DNA of 64,000 nt, from positions 1,240,001 to 1,304,000 of the forward strand of contig JAWKPA010000013.1 of the NCBI GenBank assembly GCA_041390905.1, in the 5' to 3' direction. Below are positions 26,288 through 33,602 of this stretch, one piece after another. Within the stretch, counting starts at the first letter, position 1. Each line of letters opens with the position of its first letter. Origin of the DNA: JACKCD01 sp041390905 (GTDB lineage Bacteria > Chloroflexota > Anaerolineae > Promineifilales > Promineifilaceae). The translations under genes and the position numbers were made by a program. Below the pieces are notes generated by a model. It was not told the DNA's origin, did no database searches, and saw nothing but the letters and a program-made list of their open reading frames with translations.

Positions 26288-27262
26288 ATGTTTGGCGAAA
26301 AAGAACCGATTTTCCATGTAAACAACATTCCAATTTGTGGCGATACCATCCTGGCTCCAATGGCTGGCTACTCCGATGTCCCTTACCGCGCCCTGTGCCG
26401 CGCCTATGGGTCGGCCATGCACTACACCGAATTTGTGCCAGTGGAACCGCTTTTGGGGCGGCACAACCCGTTTTGGGACAAGCTGGATTTTCAGCCCGAC
26501 GAAAAGCCTATTGTCTTCCAAATCTTTGGCAACAACGCCCAGGATTTCCTAACGGCCGCTTTACGCATTCAGGAACTCAACCCCGACATCATTGACATCA
26601 ACATGGGCTGCTCCACCCGCAAGGTCAGTGGGCGGGGTGCAGGCGTGGGGATGATGCCCCAGCCAGAGCTGGTGCGTGACACCTTCGCCCTGCTTACCAA
26701 ACATTTGCGCGTCCCCGTCACGGGCAAAATTCGGCTGGGATGGGACGAAGACCAGCGTAACTATGCCGATATTGCCCGGATTATGGAAGACAATGGCGCG
26801 GCGCTGATTGCCATGCACGCCCGCACCAAGGTACAAAAGTATGGTGGGCAGGCGGATTGGGATGAAATTGCCCGGCTGCGCGAACTGGTGCGCGTGCCGG
26901 TGATTGGCAATGGGGATGTGCAAACGCCGGCCGACATTGATCGCATGAAAGCCCACACCGGGTGTGATGCGGTGATGATTGGCCGGGCGGCCATTGGCAA
27001 CCCGTGGATTTTTGCCCGCCGCGACAAGGCAGATTTGTCATTTGCCGAGATTGCCCAGGGCATTCGGCTCCATTTGCGCGAAATGCTGGCTTACTACGGC
27101 GACCCGTTTGGCCTCATTCAGTTTCGCAAACATTTTAAGAAGTATGTGGAAGATTTTGCTCTGCCGGCCGAACAAGTAGACATCATGGTGCGAACGGCCG
27201 TTTCTGGCGACTTTTTTGCCCTGTTGACGGAAATGGAAACGGCCGTTTCCCACCCCACCTAA
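26288..27262 (+). CDS. dus: tRNA-dihydrouridine synthase
   Basis: 324 residues from ATG 26288. This start gives the normal Dus length and begins just before the flavin-binding strand (TILAPMAGYSDVPYR). An FMN TIM barrel reduces uridines in tRNA. Active-site Cys108 lies in INMGCSTRKVSGRGAG; other Dus motifs are VTGKIRLGWDE, HARTKVQKYGG, GNGDVQTPAD and IGRAAIGNPW. DusA/B/C class is not decided. The gene stands alone and has two ACGGCCGT copies near its end. Confidence 0.95.
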   Translation: MFGEKEPIFHVNNIPICGDTILAPMAGYSDVPYRALCRAYGSAMHYTEFVPVEPLLGRHNPFWDKLDFQPDEKPIVFQIFGNNAQDFLTAALRIQELNPDIIDINMGCSTRKVSGRGAGVGMMPQPELVRDTFALLTKHLRVPVTGKIRLGWDEDQRNYADIARIMEDNGAALIAMHARTKVQKYGGQADWDEIARLRELVRVPVIGNGDVQTPADIDRMKAHTGCDAVMIGRAAIGNPWIFARRDKADLSFAEIAQGIRLHLREMLAYYGDPFGLIQFRKHFKKYVEDFALPAEQVDIMVRTAVSGDFFALLTEMETAVSHPT

Positions 27263-27265
27263 CAA

Positions 27266-27297
27266 AAAAGGCCGGTAACACCTGTTACCGGCCTTCT
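27266..27297 (-). terminator. Terminator for tRNA-His
   Basis: The stem AAGGCCGGTAACA with its complement is followed by T6 on the minus strand, right after the tRNA 3' end. It also lies just past the dus stop and could serve both genes, though the plus-strand T-run is weak. Confidence 0.8.
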
Positions 27298-27298
27298 G

Positions 27299-27372
27299 GG
27301 CGAGTGGTGGGGGTCGAACCCACGGTCTTCTGGGCCACAACCAGACGCGTTAACCACTACGCTACACCCGCC
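27299..27372 (-). tRNA. tRNA-His (GTG)
   Basis: On the minus strand all arms fold. The acceptor is GCGGGTG with CACTCGC and carries the His-specific extra G(-1) opposite C73. The D arm is GCGT...ACGC, the anticodon stem-loop CTGGTTGTGGCCCAG has anticodon GTG, and the T arm is GTGGGTTCGACCCCCAC. CCA is not encoded. It is followed by a terminator. Confidence 0.96.
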
Positions 27373-27387
27373 ATATCATTAGCCAGA

Positions 27388-27416
27388 ATGCTATCATAAC
27401 TACCGGCCAATGGCAA
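27388..27416 (-). promoter_or_regulatory. Promoter of tRNA-His
   Basis: TTGCCA (27411-27416) and TAGCAT (27388-27393) on the minus strand are separated by exactly 17 nt. The predicted start is about 8 nt before the tRNA 5' end. Confidence 0.5.
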
Positions 27417-27472
27417 CCTCTTTTTTTACTCGACGGCCGTTTTATCTTACCTTATGATTGTAGACAAAAAAT

Positions 27473-27500
27473 GACGGACGACCGACGACGGACGACCGAC
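27473..27500. repeat. GACGGAC/GACCGAC heptad tract, one arm only
   Basis: Four heptamers alternate GACGGAC and GACCGAC, followed immediately by the AAGGAG ribosome binding site of the next gene. No complementary arm is seen. Confidence 0.7.
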
Positions 27501-27514
27501 AAGGAGTACACCCT

Positions 27515-28357
27515 ATGGGCTTTCGCTTAGCAACTATCGCCGGACGCGCCGCGCTGCTGTCTGGCAACCATTATTATGATTTGGAGCGCGTCAGTAACGG
27601 CCGTTTCTCCCACCACACCCGCCACGCCCTCGCCCACACCAACGACCTCCACACCCTCGCCGCCATGCTCGATCAAGCCACACCCGACGGCACCCTCGAC
27701 GGCATAACCTTCGATCCACCCGTCCCCGACCCCACCAAAGTCTTTGCCATCGGCCTCAACTACCGCGCCCACGCCCACGAAGCCAACCTCGCCATCCCCA
27801 GCCTGCCCATGGTCTTCACCAAATTCCAAAACTGTTTGGCAGGATCAACGGCCGTTATCGAACTCGGCTCCGACACCGTAGATTGGGAAGTCGAACTCGT
27901 CGTCGTCATCGGCAAAGGCGGTCGCCACATCCCCGCCGCCGATGCCTGGAGCCACGTCGCTGGTCTCACCATCGGTCAGGACGTCTCCGACCGCGTTGTC
28001 CAATTTGCCCTCACCCCACCCCAATTCAGCTTTGGCAAATCCAACGACACCTACGGCCCCATCGGCCCCGCCATCGTCTCCCCCGACCTCCTGCCCGACC
28101 CTAACAACCTCGCCATAAGCTGCCAAATCAACGGCCACACCTGGCAAAACGGCCGTACCAACGACTTCATCTTCTCCATTCCCGAACTCATCGCCTACCT
28201 CTCCGCCGCCTGCACCCTCACCCCCGGCGACCTCATCTTCACCGGCACACCCGCCGGCATCGGCATGCCCAGCAAAACCTACCTCAAAGACGGCGACGAA
28301 ATCATCTCCACCATCGAAGGGCTGGGCAGCATGGTCAATCGCTGTCACCGCGTATAA
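27515..28357 (+). CDS. Fumarylacetoacetate hydrolase-family protein
   Basis: 280 residues from ATG 27515, with AAGGAG 8 nt upstream. The FAH C-terminal domain (about 70-278) begins KVFAIGLNYRAHAHEAN. The metal site includes the E-x-E of DWEVELVVVIG and the Asp of TIGQDVSDR. FSFGKSNDTYGPIGP and GDLIFTGTPAGIGM are the other family blocks. Members hydrolyse or isomerise C-C bonds in aromatic catabolism, decarboxylate oxaloacetate or cleave acylpyruvates; the reaction here is open. The following enoyl-CoA hydratase suggests a degradative pathway. Confidence 0.9.
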   Translation: MGFRLATIAGRAALLSGNHYYDLERVSNGRFSHHTRHALAHTNDLHTLAAMLDQATPDGTLDGITFDPPVPDPTKVFAIGLNYRAHAHEANLAIPSLPMVFTKFQNCLAGSTAVIELGSDTVDWEVELVVVIGKGGRHIPAADAWSHVAGLTIGQDVSDRVVQFALTPPQFSFGKSNDTYGPIGPAIVSPDLLPDPNNLAISCQINGHTWQNGRTNDFIFSIPELIAYLSAACTLTPGDLIFTGTPAGIGMPSKTYLKDGDEIISTIEGLGSMVNRCHRV

Positions 28358-28362
28358 CACAA

Positions 28363-28438
28363 TTGAGATTGGGAATTGGAGACTAGAGATTGTGAACCTT
28401 CACCAATCTCCAATCCCCAATCCCCAATCCCCCAATCC
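28363..28438. repeat. GGAGATT heptad hairpin (family B)
   Basis: Imperfect TTGGGAA/TTGGAGA heptamers, an AACCTTCACC spacer and four complementary heptamers, filling the gap between two catabolic genes. Confidence 0.85.
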
Positions 28439-28440
28439 TC

Positions 28441-29247
28441 ATGGAACTAACCGACTACCAACACATCCAATTTGAACGACGCGACCACGGCATCCTCTGG
28501 ATGACCCTCAACCGCCCCGACGTTCTCAACGCCACCAACACCCGCCTCCACACCGAACTCGTCGAAATCTGGCACACCATCAACCACGACCCCACCATCT
28601 CCGTCGCCGTCGTCACCGGCGCCGGCCGCGCCTTTTCCGCCGGGGGCGACCTGCAAATGGTGGAAGATGCCTACCGCGACTACGACGAAGTCCTGAGAAT
28701 CTACGAAGAAGCCCGCGCCCTCGTCTACAACATCCTCAACTGCAACAAACCCATCATCTCCGCCATCAACGGCCCCGCCGTTGGTGCCGGTCTCGTCGTC
28801 GCCCTGCTGGCCGACATCAGCATTGCCGCCAAACACGCCAAGCTCAGCGACGGCCACGTCCGCATGGGTGTCGCAGCTGGCGACCACGCCGCCGTTGTCT
28901 GGCCCATCCTCTGCGGCATGGCCAAAGCGAAGTATTACCTGATGACGGCTGATTTTGTCACCGGCGAAGAAGCCGAACGCATTGGCCTCGTCAGCCTCAG
29001 CGTACCGCTGGAAGAGCTGGAAGCCAAGGCGATGGAAGTCGCCACCACCCTCGCCACCGGCCCCAAACACGCCATCCGCTTCACCAAACGCGCCCTCAAC
29101 CAGTGGATGCTTCAGGCCAGCCCCATTTTTGACCAATCCGTCGCCCTGGAAATGCTCAACTTCTTTGGCAGCGACCTGATGGCTGGTGTCAATGCCCTCC
29201 GTACCCGGCAAAAACCAGATTATCCATCCAGCCAACAGCCAGGGTAA
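28441..29247 (+). CDS. Enoyl-CoA hydratase/isomerase family protein
   Basis: 268 residues from ATG 28441. A crotonase fold with the oxyanion-hole blocks VVTGAGRAFSAGGDL and INGPAVGAGLVVALLADI. At the positions of the two catalytic Glu of rat enoyl-CoA hydratase the sequence shows HVRMGVAAGD, giving a Met-Gly context without the first Glu, so simple hydratase activity is not assured; isomerase or another crotonase reaction is possible. It follows the FAH-family gene in the same direction with only a hairpin repeat between, and has no ribosome binding site, so it may depend on upstream transcription. Confidence 0.87.
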   Translation: MELTDYQHIQFERRDHGILWMTLNRPDVLNATNTRLHTELVEIWHTINHDPTISVAVVTGAGRAFSAGGDLQMVEDAYRDYDEVLRIYEEARALVYNILNCNKPIISAINGPAVGAGLVVALLADISIAAKHAKLSDGHVRMGVAAGDHAAVVWPILCGMAKAKYYLMTADFVTGEEAERIGLVSLSVPLEELEAKAMEVATTLATGPKHAIRFTKRALNQWMLQASPIFDQSVALEMLNFFGSDLMAGVNALRTRQKPDYPSSQQPG

Positions 29248-29257
29248 ACCCAAGGCC

Positions 29258-31903
29258 ATGCTGCTGCTCACCAAGATCACATGCCCACCCAGCCGCCCTA
29301 ACACCGTTCTGCGGCCAACGCTGTTGGGCAAACTCGATGCAGGCATCGGGCGCAAGCTCATTTTGGTGGCCGCAACGGCCGGTTTTGGCAAAACCACCCT
29401 CGTCGCCCAATGGGCGGCGCAGCACCCAAACGCCGCCTGCTGGCTCGCCCTCGACCCCGGCGACAACGACCCCAGCCGCTTCTTCAGCTACCTCATCGCC
29501 GCCCTGCAAACCCAATTCCCCGACTTCGGGCAGCCACTGCTGGCAACCCTGCAATCACCGCAGCCCACACCGATAGCCGCCATGTTGCCGCCGCTGCTCA
29601 ACGAACTGGCTGCCCTGCCCCACCCCGCCCTGCTCATCCTTGATGATTACCACCTCATTGACAACCTCGCCATCCACGATGCACTTACCTTTTTGCTGGA
29701 GCAACTGCCACCCACCCTCACCCTAGTGCTGCTGACGCGCACCGACCCGCCACTACCGCTGCCCCGGCTGCGCGGTCGCCACCAGCTTGTGGAGCTTCGT
29801 GCCGAGGCCCTGCGTTTTTCGCTGACCGACACACGCCAGTTTTTCCACGAAACGATGCACCTACCGCTGCCCGACCACGTTTTAGCGGCGCTGGAAAGCC
29901 GCACCGAGGGGTGGGCGGTGGGACTGCAACTGGCGGCCATCGCCCTGCAAAACACAACCGAAACGGCAGAAGCGTTCGTCGCAACCTTCTCCGGCAGCCA
30001 CCGCTTTGTGCTGGATTATTTGCTGGAAGAAGTGCTGAACCAGCAGCCGGCCGACGTGCGCCAATTTTTGCTGCAAACGGCCGTTCTGCACCAGTTTACC
30101 GCCGAGCTATGTGACGTGGTTTTAGGCAGGGGGGCAGGGGGGCAGGGGAGTAGGGGAGAAAGAGTCTCCTCTGCTCCCCTGCTCCTCCGCTCCCCCGCCC
30201 TCCTCCACCACCTCGAAACCCACAACCTCTTCCTCATCCCCCTCGACAGCCACCGCCGCTGGTATCGCTACCACCACCTCTTTGCCGACCTGCTGCGGGC
30301 GCGGCTACAGGCGGAGTCGCCCCAGCTTGTGCCAATGTTGCAGCGTCGCGCCGCCGCCTGGTTTGAGCAAAACGGCCGTTTTGAAGAAGCCGTCGCGTAT
30401 GTTCTGGCCGCCGCCGACTACGACCACGCCGCCGACCTCATCCTTGGCCTCGCCAACGCTGTCTCCCAGCGCAACGAAATTGAAACCTTGCTGCGCTGGC
30501 AAGCCCAATTTCCCCCCGGCTACGTTGCCAACCACCCCCGGCTTGCCATCTATTTTGGGCTGGCGTTTGCTCTAAACGGCCGTTGGTTCCACGCCCAAAC
30601 CCTTTTCGCCGGGGTCGCCCCACCCAACGACCTTTCCAACCAGCCGAGCGACACCCTGCTGCTGGCCTACCTCATTGCCACCCACCAGCAAGACAGGGCG
30701 CAGCTTATTGCCATTGCCGCCCAAGCCCAAACCCTGCCCGACCCCAGCCCGCTGACGCAGCTGATGCAGGCCCTCATCACCAGCCTGTTGGAGGATTTTG
30801 CCACGGCGCATGAGCAGATGACGGCCACGCAGCACGCCGCCGAACAGGAAAATAACCCTGAGCTGGCACTCACTGCCCTTTTTCACCGCTGCCGCCTGCT
30901 GGTTTTTGCCGGGCGGCTGCGCCAGGCGCACCAGCTTTGCCAGCAAGCACAGGCGCACATCGCCGCGCTGGGGGCAACCGCCGCGCCGCTTGCCAGCTTT
31001 GTTTATGTGTCGCTGGGGCGCATTTTTTTGGAATGGGGGGCGTTGGAAGACGGGGAGGAGGCGTTGCAAACGGCCGTTCAGATTAGCCAGCAAAGTGGGC
31101 TTGTCACCGGCATTCTTGCCAGCGCCACGATGATGCTGGCTGAATTGGCGCAGCTTCGCGGCGACACCACCCGCGCCACCACGCTGGCCGCCGCCGCGCT
31201 CGACTATGCCCGGCAGTTTGACCCCCCTGCCGAACAGCGGTGGCTGGAGGCAACACAAGCGAAATTGTGGCTAATGCAGGGGCAGGTGGTAACGGCCGTT
31301 CGCTGGCTTCACAATTTCAAAGCCAACTATCTCCCGCTCTCTCTATTTTACACAACCGACCAACTGCCGCCGCTGGAAGCCCGCGTGCTGCTTGCCCAGC
31401 AGCAGCCAGATGCCGTTGTCGCGCTGTTGGCTCAGGAAGCCGCACCGTCCATCAACACCGTTGAACGCTATCTGCTGCTGGCGTTGGCCCGCCACGCCCA
31501 GGGCAATAGCCACCACGCCCGGCTTGCCCTCGTTCAGGCGGTTGAACTGGCGGCAGCGGAAAACCGCCGCTATCCGTTTTTGAGCCTGGCACCCGGTTTG
31601 CAACCTTTGTTGGCGCAATGGTGCCAGCAGGCAGATGCGCCGCCGTTTGCGCGGGAAATGATAGAGGTGGTGGGAAAAACGGCCGTTTCTGCCCTCCCAC
31701 CCCTTATTGCCCCCCTCACTCCCCGTGAACAGGACGTGCTACAGCTGCTCGTCGCCGGGCAATCCAACCAGGAAATCGCTGCCACCCTCACCCTGGCCCC
31801 CAGCACCGTTAAATGGTACATCAACACCCTCTACAGCAAGCTCCAGGTGCAAAACCGCCCTGAAGCCATCGCCAAAGCACGTACCCTGGGGTTGTTTGCG
31901 TAA
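29258..31903 (+). CDS. MalT-like LuxR-family transcriptional regulator (STAND ATPase)
   Basis: 881 residues from ATG 29258, with AAGG shortly upstream; it starts 11 nt after the hydratase stop. The N-terminal NTPase has Walker A AATAGFGKTT (about 37-46) and a Walker B-like LLILDDYH. A winged-helix and long helical TPR-like sensor region (about 330-800) follows. A C-terminal LuxR helix-turn-helix (about 815-875) has LTPREQDVLQLL and NQEIAATLTLAPSTVKWYINTLYSKL. Such regulators bind an inducer through the TPRs, oligomerise with ATP and activate promoters. The target may be the upstream FAH/hydratase pair. A repeat tract is embedded in frame at about 30124-30206. Confidence 0.92.
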   Translation: MLLLTKITCPPSRPNTVLRPTLLGKLDAGIGRKLILVAATAGFGKTTLVAQWAAQHPNAACWLALDPGDNDPSRFFSYLIAALQTQFPDFGQPLLATLQSPQPTPIAAMLPPLLNELAALPHPALLILDDYHLIDNLAIHDALTFLLEQLPPTLTLVLLTRTDPPLPLPRLRGRHQLVELRAEALRFSLTDTRQFFHETMHLPLPDHVLAALESRTEGWAVGLQLAAIALQNTTETAEAFVATFSGSHRFVLDYLLEEVLNQQPADVRQFLLQTAVLHQFTAELCDVVLGRGAGGQGSRGERVSSAPLLLRSPALLHHLETHNLFLIPLDSHRRWYRYHHLFADLLRARLQAESPQLVPMLQRRAAAWFEQNGRFEEAVAYVLAAADYDHAADLILGLANAVSQRNEIETLLRWQAQFPPGYVANHPRLAIYFGLAFALNGRWFHAQTLFAGVAPPNDLSNQPSDTLLLAYLIATHQQDRAQLIAIAAQAQTLPDPSPLTQLMQALITSLLEDFATAHEQMTATQHAAEQENNPELALTALFHRCRLLVFAGRLRQAHQLCQQAQAHIAALGATAAPLASFVYVSLGRIFLEWGALEDGEEALQTAVQISQQSGLVTGILASATMMLAELAQLRGDTTRATTLAAAALDYARQFDPPAEQRWLEATQAKLWLMQGQVVTAVRWLHNFKANYLPLSLFYTTDQLPPLEARVLLAQQQPDAVVALLAQEAAPSINTVERYLLLALARHAQGNSHHARLALVQAVELAAAENRRYPFLSLAPGLQPLLAQWCQQADAPPFAREMIEVVGKTAVSALPPLIAPLTPREQDVLQLLVAGQSNQEIAATLTLAPSTVKWYINTLYSKLQVQNRPEAIAKARTLGLFA
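30124..30206. repeat. GGGGCAG/GGGGAGT hairpin embedded in frame in the MalT-like gene
   Basis: A G-rich arm (GGGGGCAGGGG, GGGGAGTAGGGG) faces a C-rich arm (CTCCCCTGCTCC, GCTCCCC). It encodes a Gly/Arg/Ser insert (GRGAGGQGSRGERVSSAP) at the junction between the ATPase and helical regions. The frame is kept. Confidence 0.75.
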
Positions 31904-31905
31904 AT

Positions 31906-31969
31906 GAGATTGGAGATTAGAGATTGCTCCGCCCCAATCTCCAATCCCTAATCTCCAATCTCCAATCCC
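31906..31969. repeat. GGAGATT heptad hairpin (family B)
   Basis: It starts 3 nt after the regulator stop; a short CTCCGCCC spacer separates the arms. Confidence 0.85.
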
Positions 31970-32028
31970 TCCTAATTCCCACCCCCCTTTCCCACCCCCC
32001 GGTGGGTCACACCCACCGCAAAATCAGC

Positions 32029-32034
32029 TACACT
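32029..32034 (+). promoter_or_regulatory. -10-like hexamer TACACT before the 69-residue gene
   Basis: TACACT ends 7 nt before ATG 32042, the same geometry as at dus. Confidence 0.45.
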
Positions 32035-32041
32035 ACGGCCA

Positions 32042-32251
32042 ATGATGGATTATGACCTGACGGTCAAAGGTCAGCTTGACCTCAGCTACGCCGCCTGGTT
32101 TGGCGATCTGGTTATTCGCTATGAGGATGGAAACACGGTGTTAACGGCCGTTAATAGTGACCAAGCCACCCTCTACGGCATCATCCTCCGCTGCCGAGAC
32201 CTGGGGCTAACGCTGCTGGCACTCAATCCTACAAAGACAGGTAACAAGTAG
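32042..32251 (+). CDS. Small hypothetical protein, 69 residues
   Basis: A compact protein (MMDYDLTVKGQLDL...) with a beta-alpha pattern ending LLALNPTKTGNK. It has no signal or helix span. The segment VNSDQATLYGIILRCRDLGLTLLAL matches a pattern seen in short conserved bacterial proteins, but I cannot name the family. It carries one ACGGCCGT in the TAV reading. The next gene starts 38 nt later in the same direction and could be co-transcribed. Confidence 0.65.
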   Translation: MMDYDLTVKGQLDLSYAAWFGDLVIRYEDGNTVLTAVNSDQATLYGIILRCRDLGLTLLALNPTKTGNK

Positions 32252-32289
32252 CAGGCGGCAACTGGTTGTCACCTGACAAGGAAAAAATC

Positions 32290-32748
32290 ATGCGTTTTTA
32301 TCAAGTTAGCTACTCAAGCATTATTCCCGCCCCGCCGGCCGATGTACACGGGGTTATTGCCGATTACAAAGTGGGGCATCCCGCCATTTTACCCAGGCCA
32401 TACTTTGGCGACCTCACCGTTGAGGCAGGTGGGTTTGGCGCAGGCAGCATCATTCGCTTTCCCATGGAAGTGATGGGGGTGAAGGTGGAATACCACATGG
32501 ATGTAACCGAGCCGGAGCCGGGCAGGCTGCTGCGGGAAAAAGACCGCGCCACCGGGATTTATACCGATTTCAGCTTCAAACCCCACGCCAACGGCAGCCA
32601 AACGGAGTTAACCTTTACGACCTACATGCCGCAAAAGCCAGGGCTGGGTGGGCTAATCGAAAAATGGATGACGCCGCCCATCATGCGCCGCGTCTACAAG
32701 CAGGAGATGGAAAATATTACGGCATATTTGCAGCGGGAAAAAGCTTGA
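32290..32748 (+). CDS. SRPBCC (START/Bet v1-like) family protein
   Basis: 152 residues from ATG 32290, with AAGGA 7 nt upstream. The fold is read from the N-terminal strand and loop (YSSIIPAPPADVHGVIADYKVGHPAILP), central strands ending YHMDVTEPEPGRLLREKD, and the long C-terminal helix (MRRVYKQEMENITAYLQ). These proteins have a hydrophobic cavity for lipids or polyketide-like ligands; no specific ligand is implied. Its last 32 nt overlap, tail to tail, the end of the diacylglycerol kinase gene. Confidence 0.85.
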   Translation: MRFYQVSYSSIIPAPPADVHGVIADYKVGHPAILPRPYFGDLTVEAGGFGAGSIIRFPMEVMGVKVEYHMDVTEPEPGRLLREKDRATGIYTDFSFKPHANGSQTELTFTTYMPQKPGLGGLIEKWMTPPIMRRVYKQEMENITAYLQREKA

Positions 32749-33118
32749 CCCAGAGGGGGGGGCCAAGTATCAACAACCCAATAAGGACGGCTCCGCACGC
32801 CCCCACCAGCACGGCGGCGGCGGCTACATCTTTGGCAACTTTTGCCAGCGGGTGGTGGTCGGGCATTGTCATATCCACCACCGCTTCCAGGGCTGTGTTC
32901 ATAAATTCGGCCATCCACACGGCCATAAAAGTTAGCACCAGCACGGCCCAGTCACGCAGGGGTAGCCTGAGCCACAGGCCAATGGCAACAATCACAATGG
33001 TGGCAATAGCGTGTAGCCAGGCGTTGTGCTGCGTTTTCAGCACAAACCACCACCCTTCAAAGGCGTAGCCAAAGCTGCGGATGCGGCTGTAGAGTTCGTT
33101 GCGGCCTTGCTCAATCAT
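32717..33118 (-). CDS. dgkA: Diacylglycerol kinase/undecaprenol kinase
   Basis: 133 residues with three membrane helices after an amphipathic start. It phosphorylates diacylglycerol or undecaprenol at the membrane. The conserved block EFMNTALEAVVDM, with the catalytic Glu and the Asn/Glu metal ligands, and AKDVAAAAVLV are both present. In monoderm bacteria this family is mostly undecaprenol kinase, which is likely here. The start overlaps the ybeY stop by 8 nt, as commonly seen for ybeY-dgkA pairs. The end overlaps the SRPBCC gene on the other strand. Confidence 0.93.
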   Translation of the reverse strand: MIEQGRNELYSRIRSFGYAFEGWWFVLKTQHNAWLHAIATIVIVAIGLWLRLPLRDWAVLVLTFMAVWMAEFMNTALEAVVDMTMPDHHPLAKVAKDVAAAAVLVGACGAVLIGLLILGPPLWVKLFPAANMP

Positions 33119-33602
33119 GCTCGCTTTCAGTGGGGGTGATGTGGCCCAGGCCGAGGGCGGAGAGAACGGCCGTTTGCGCCCCCCACATCACCTCTTTCTC
33201 CTCCGGCTCCAAATGGTCATGCCCCAGCAAATGCAGCACCCCATGCACCGTCAGCAGTTGCAGTTCCGCCAGCAGATCATGCCCCGCCTGCCCCGCCTGC
33301 CGTTCGGCAAATGGCACCGACACGGCAATGTCACCCAGATACGGATCCATGTCTACCAAATCGAGCAGTGGTTCCCCGGCGGGAAAGCTCAATACATCGG
33401 TAGGGCTGTCCACCCCGCGATAATCCCGGTTAAACTGCTGGATTTGCTCATCGTCTGTCAGCAAAATCGTTAAATCGGCGGGAGGGGTGATCCCTTGCTG
33501 CTGCAGCGTTTGCTCGGCTGCCGCCACCAGCAGCGAACGCACTTCGCTCGGTTTTTTATGACCTACATTGCATGATACTTGCACTTCAATGTTATAGTTC
33601 AT
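33111..33602 (-). CDS. ybeY: Endoribonuclease YbeY (16S rRNA maturation)
   Basis: 163 residues. The metal-binding signature HGVLHLLGHDH near residues 125-135 is complete, and the family block FNRDYRGVDSPTDVLSFP is present. It acts in 3'-end maturation and quality control of 16S rRNA in the cytoplasm. ATG 33602 overlaps the pgpH stop (ATGA), indicating translational coupling in the YqeY-PgpH-YbeY-DgkA block. Confidence 0.95.
   Translation of the reverse strand: MNYNIEVQVSCNVGHKKPSEVRSLLVAAAEQTLQQQGITPPADLTILLTDDEQIQQFNRDYRGVDSPTDVLSFPAGEPLLDLVDMDPYLGDIAVSVPFAERQAGQAGHDLLAELQLLTVHGVLHLLGHDHLEPEEKEVMWGAQTAVLSALGLGHITPTESEHD

Noticed and set aside
28447..29466. 339-codon open frame antisense to the enoyl-CoA hydratase and MalT-like gene
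   Set aside because: Gly/Val/Asp-rich shadow spanning two real genes.
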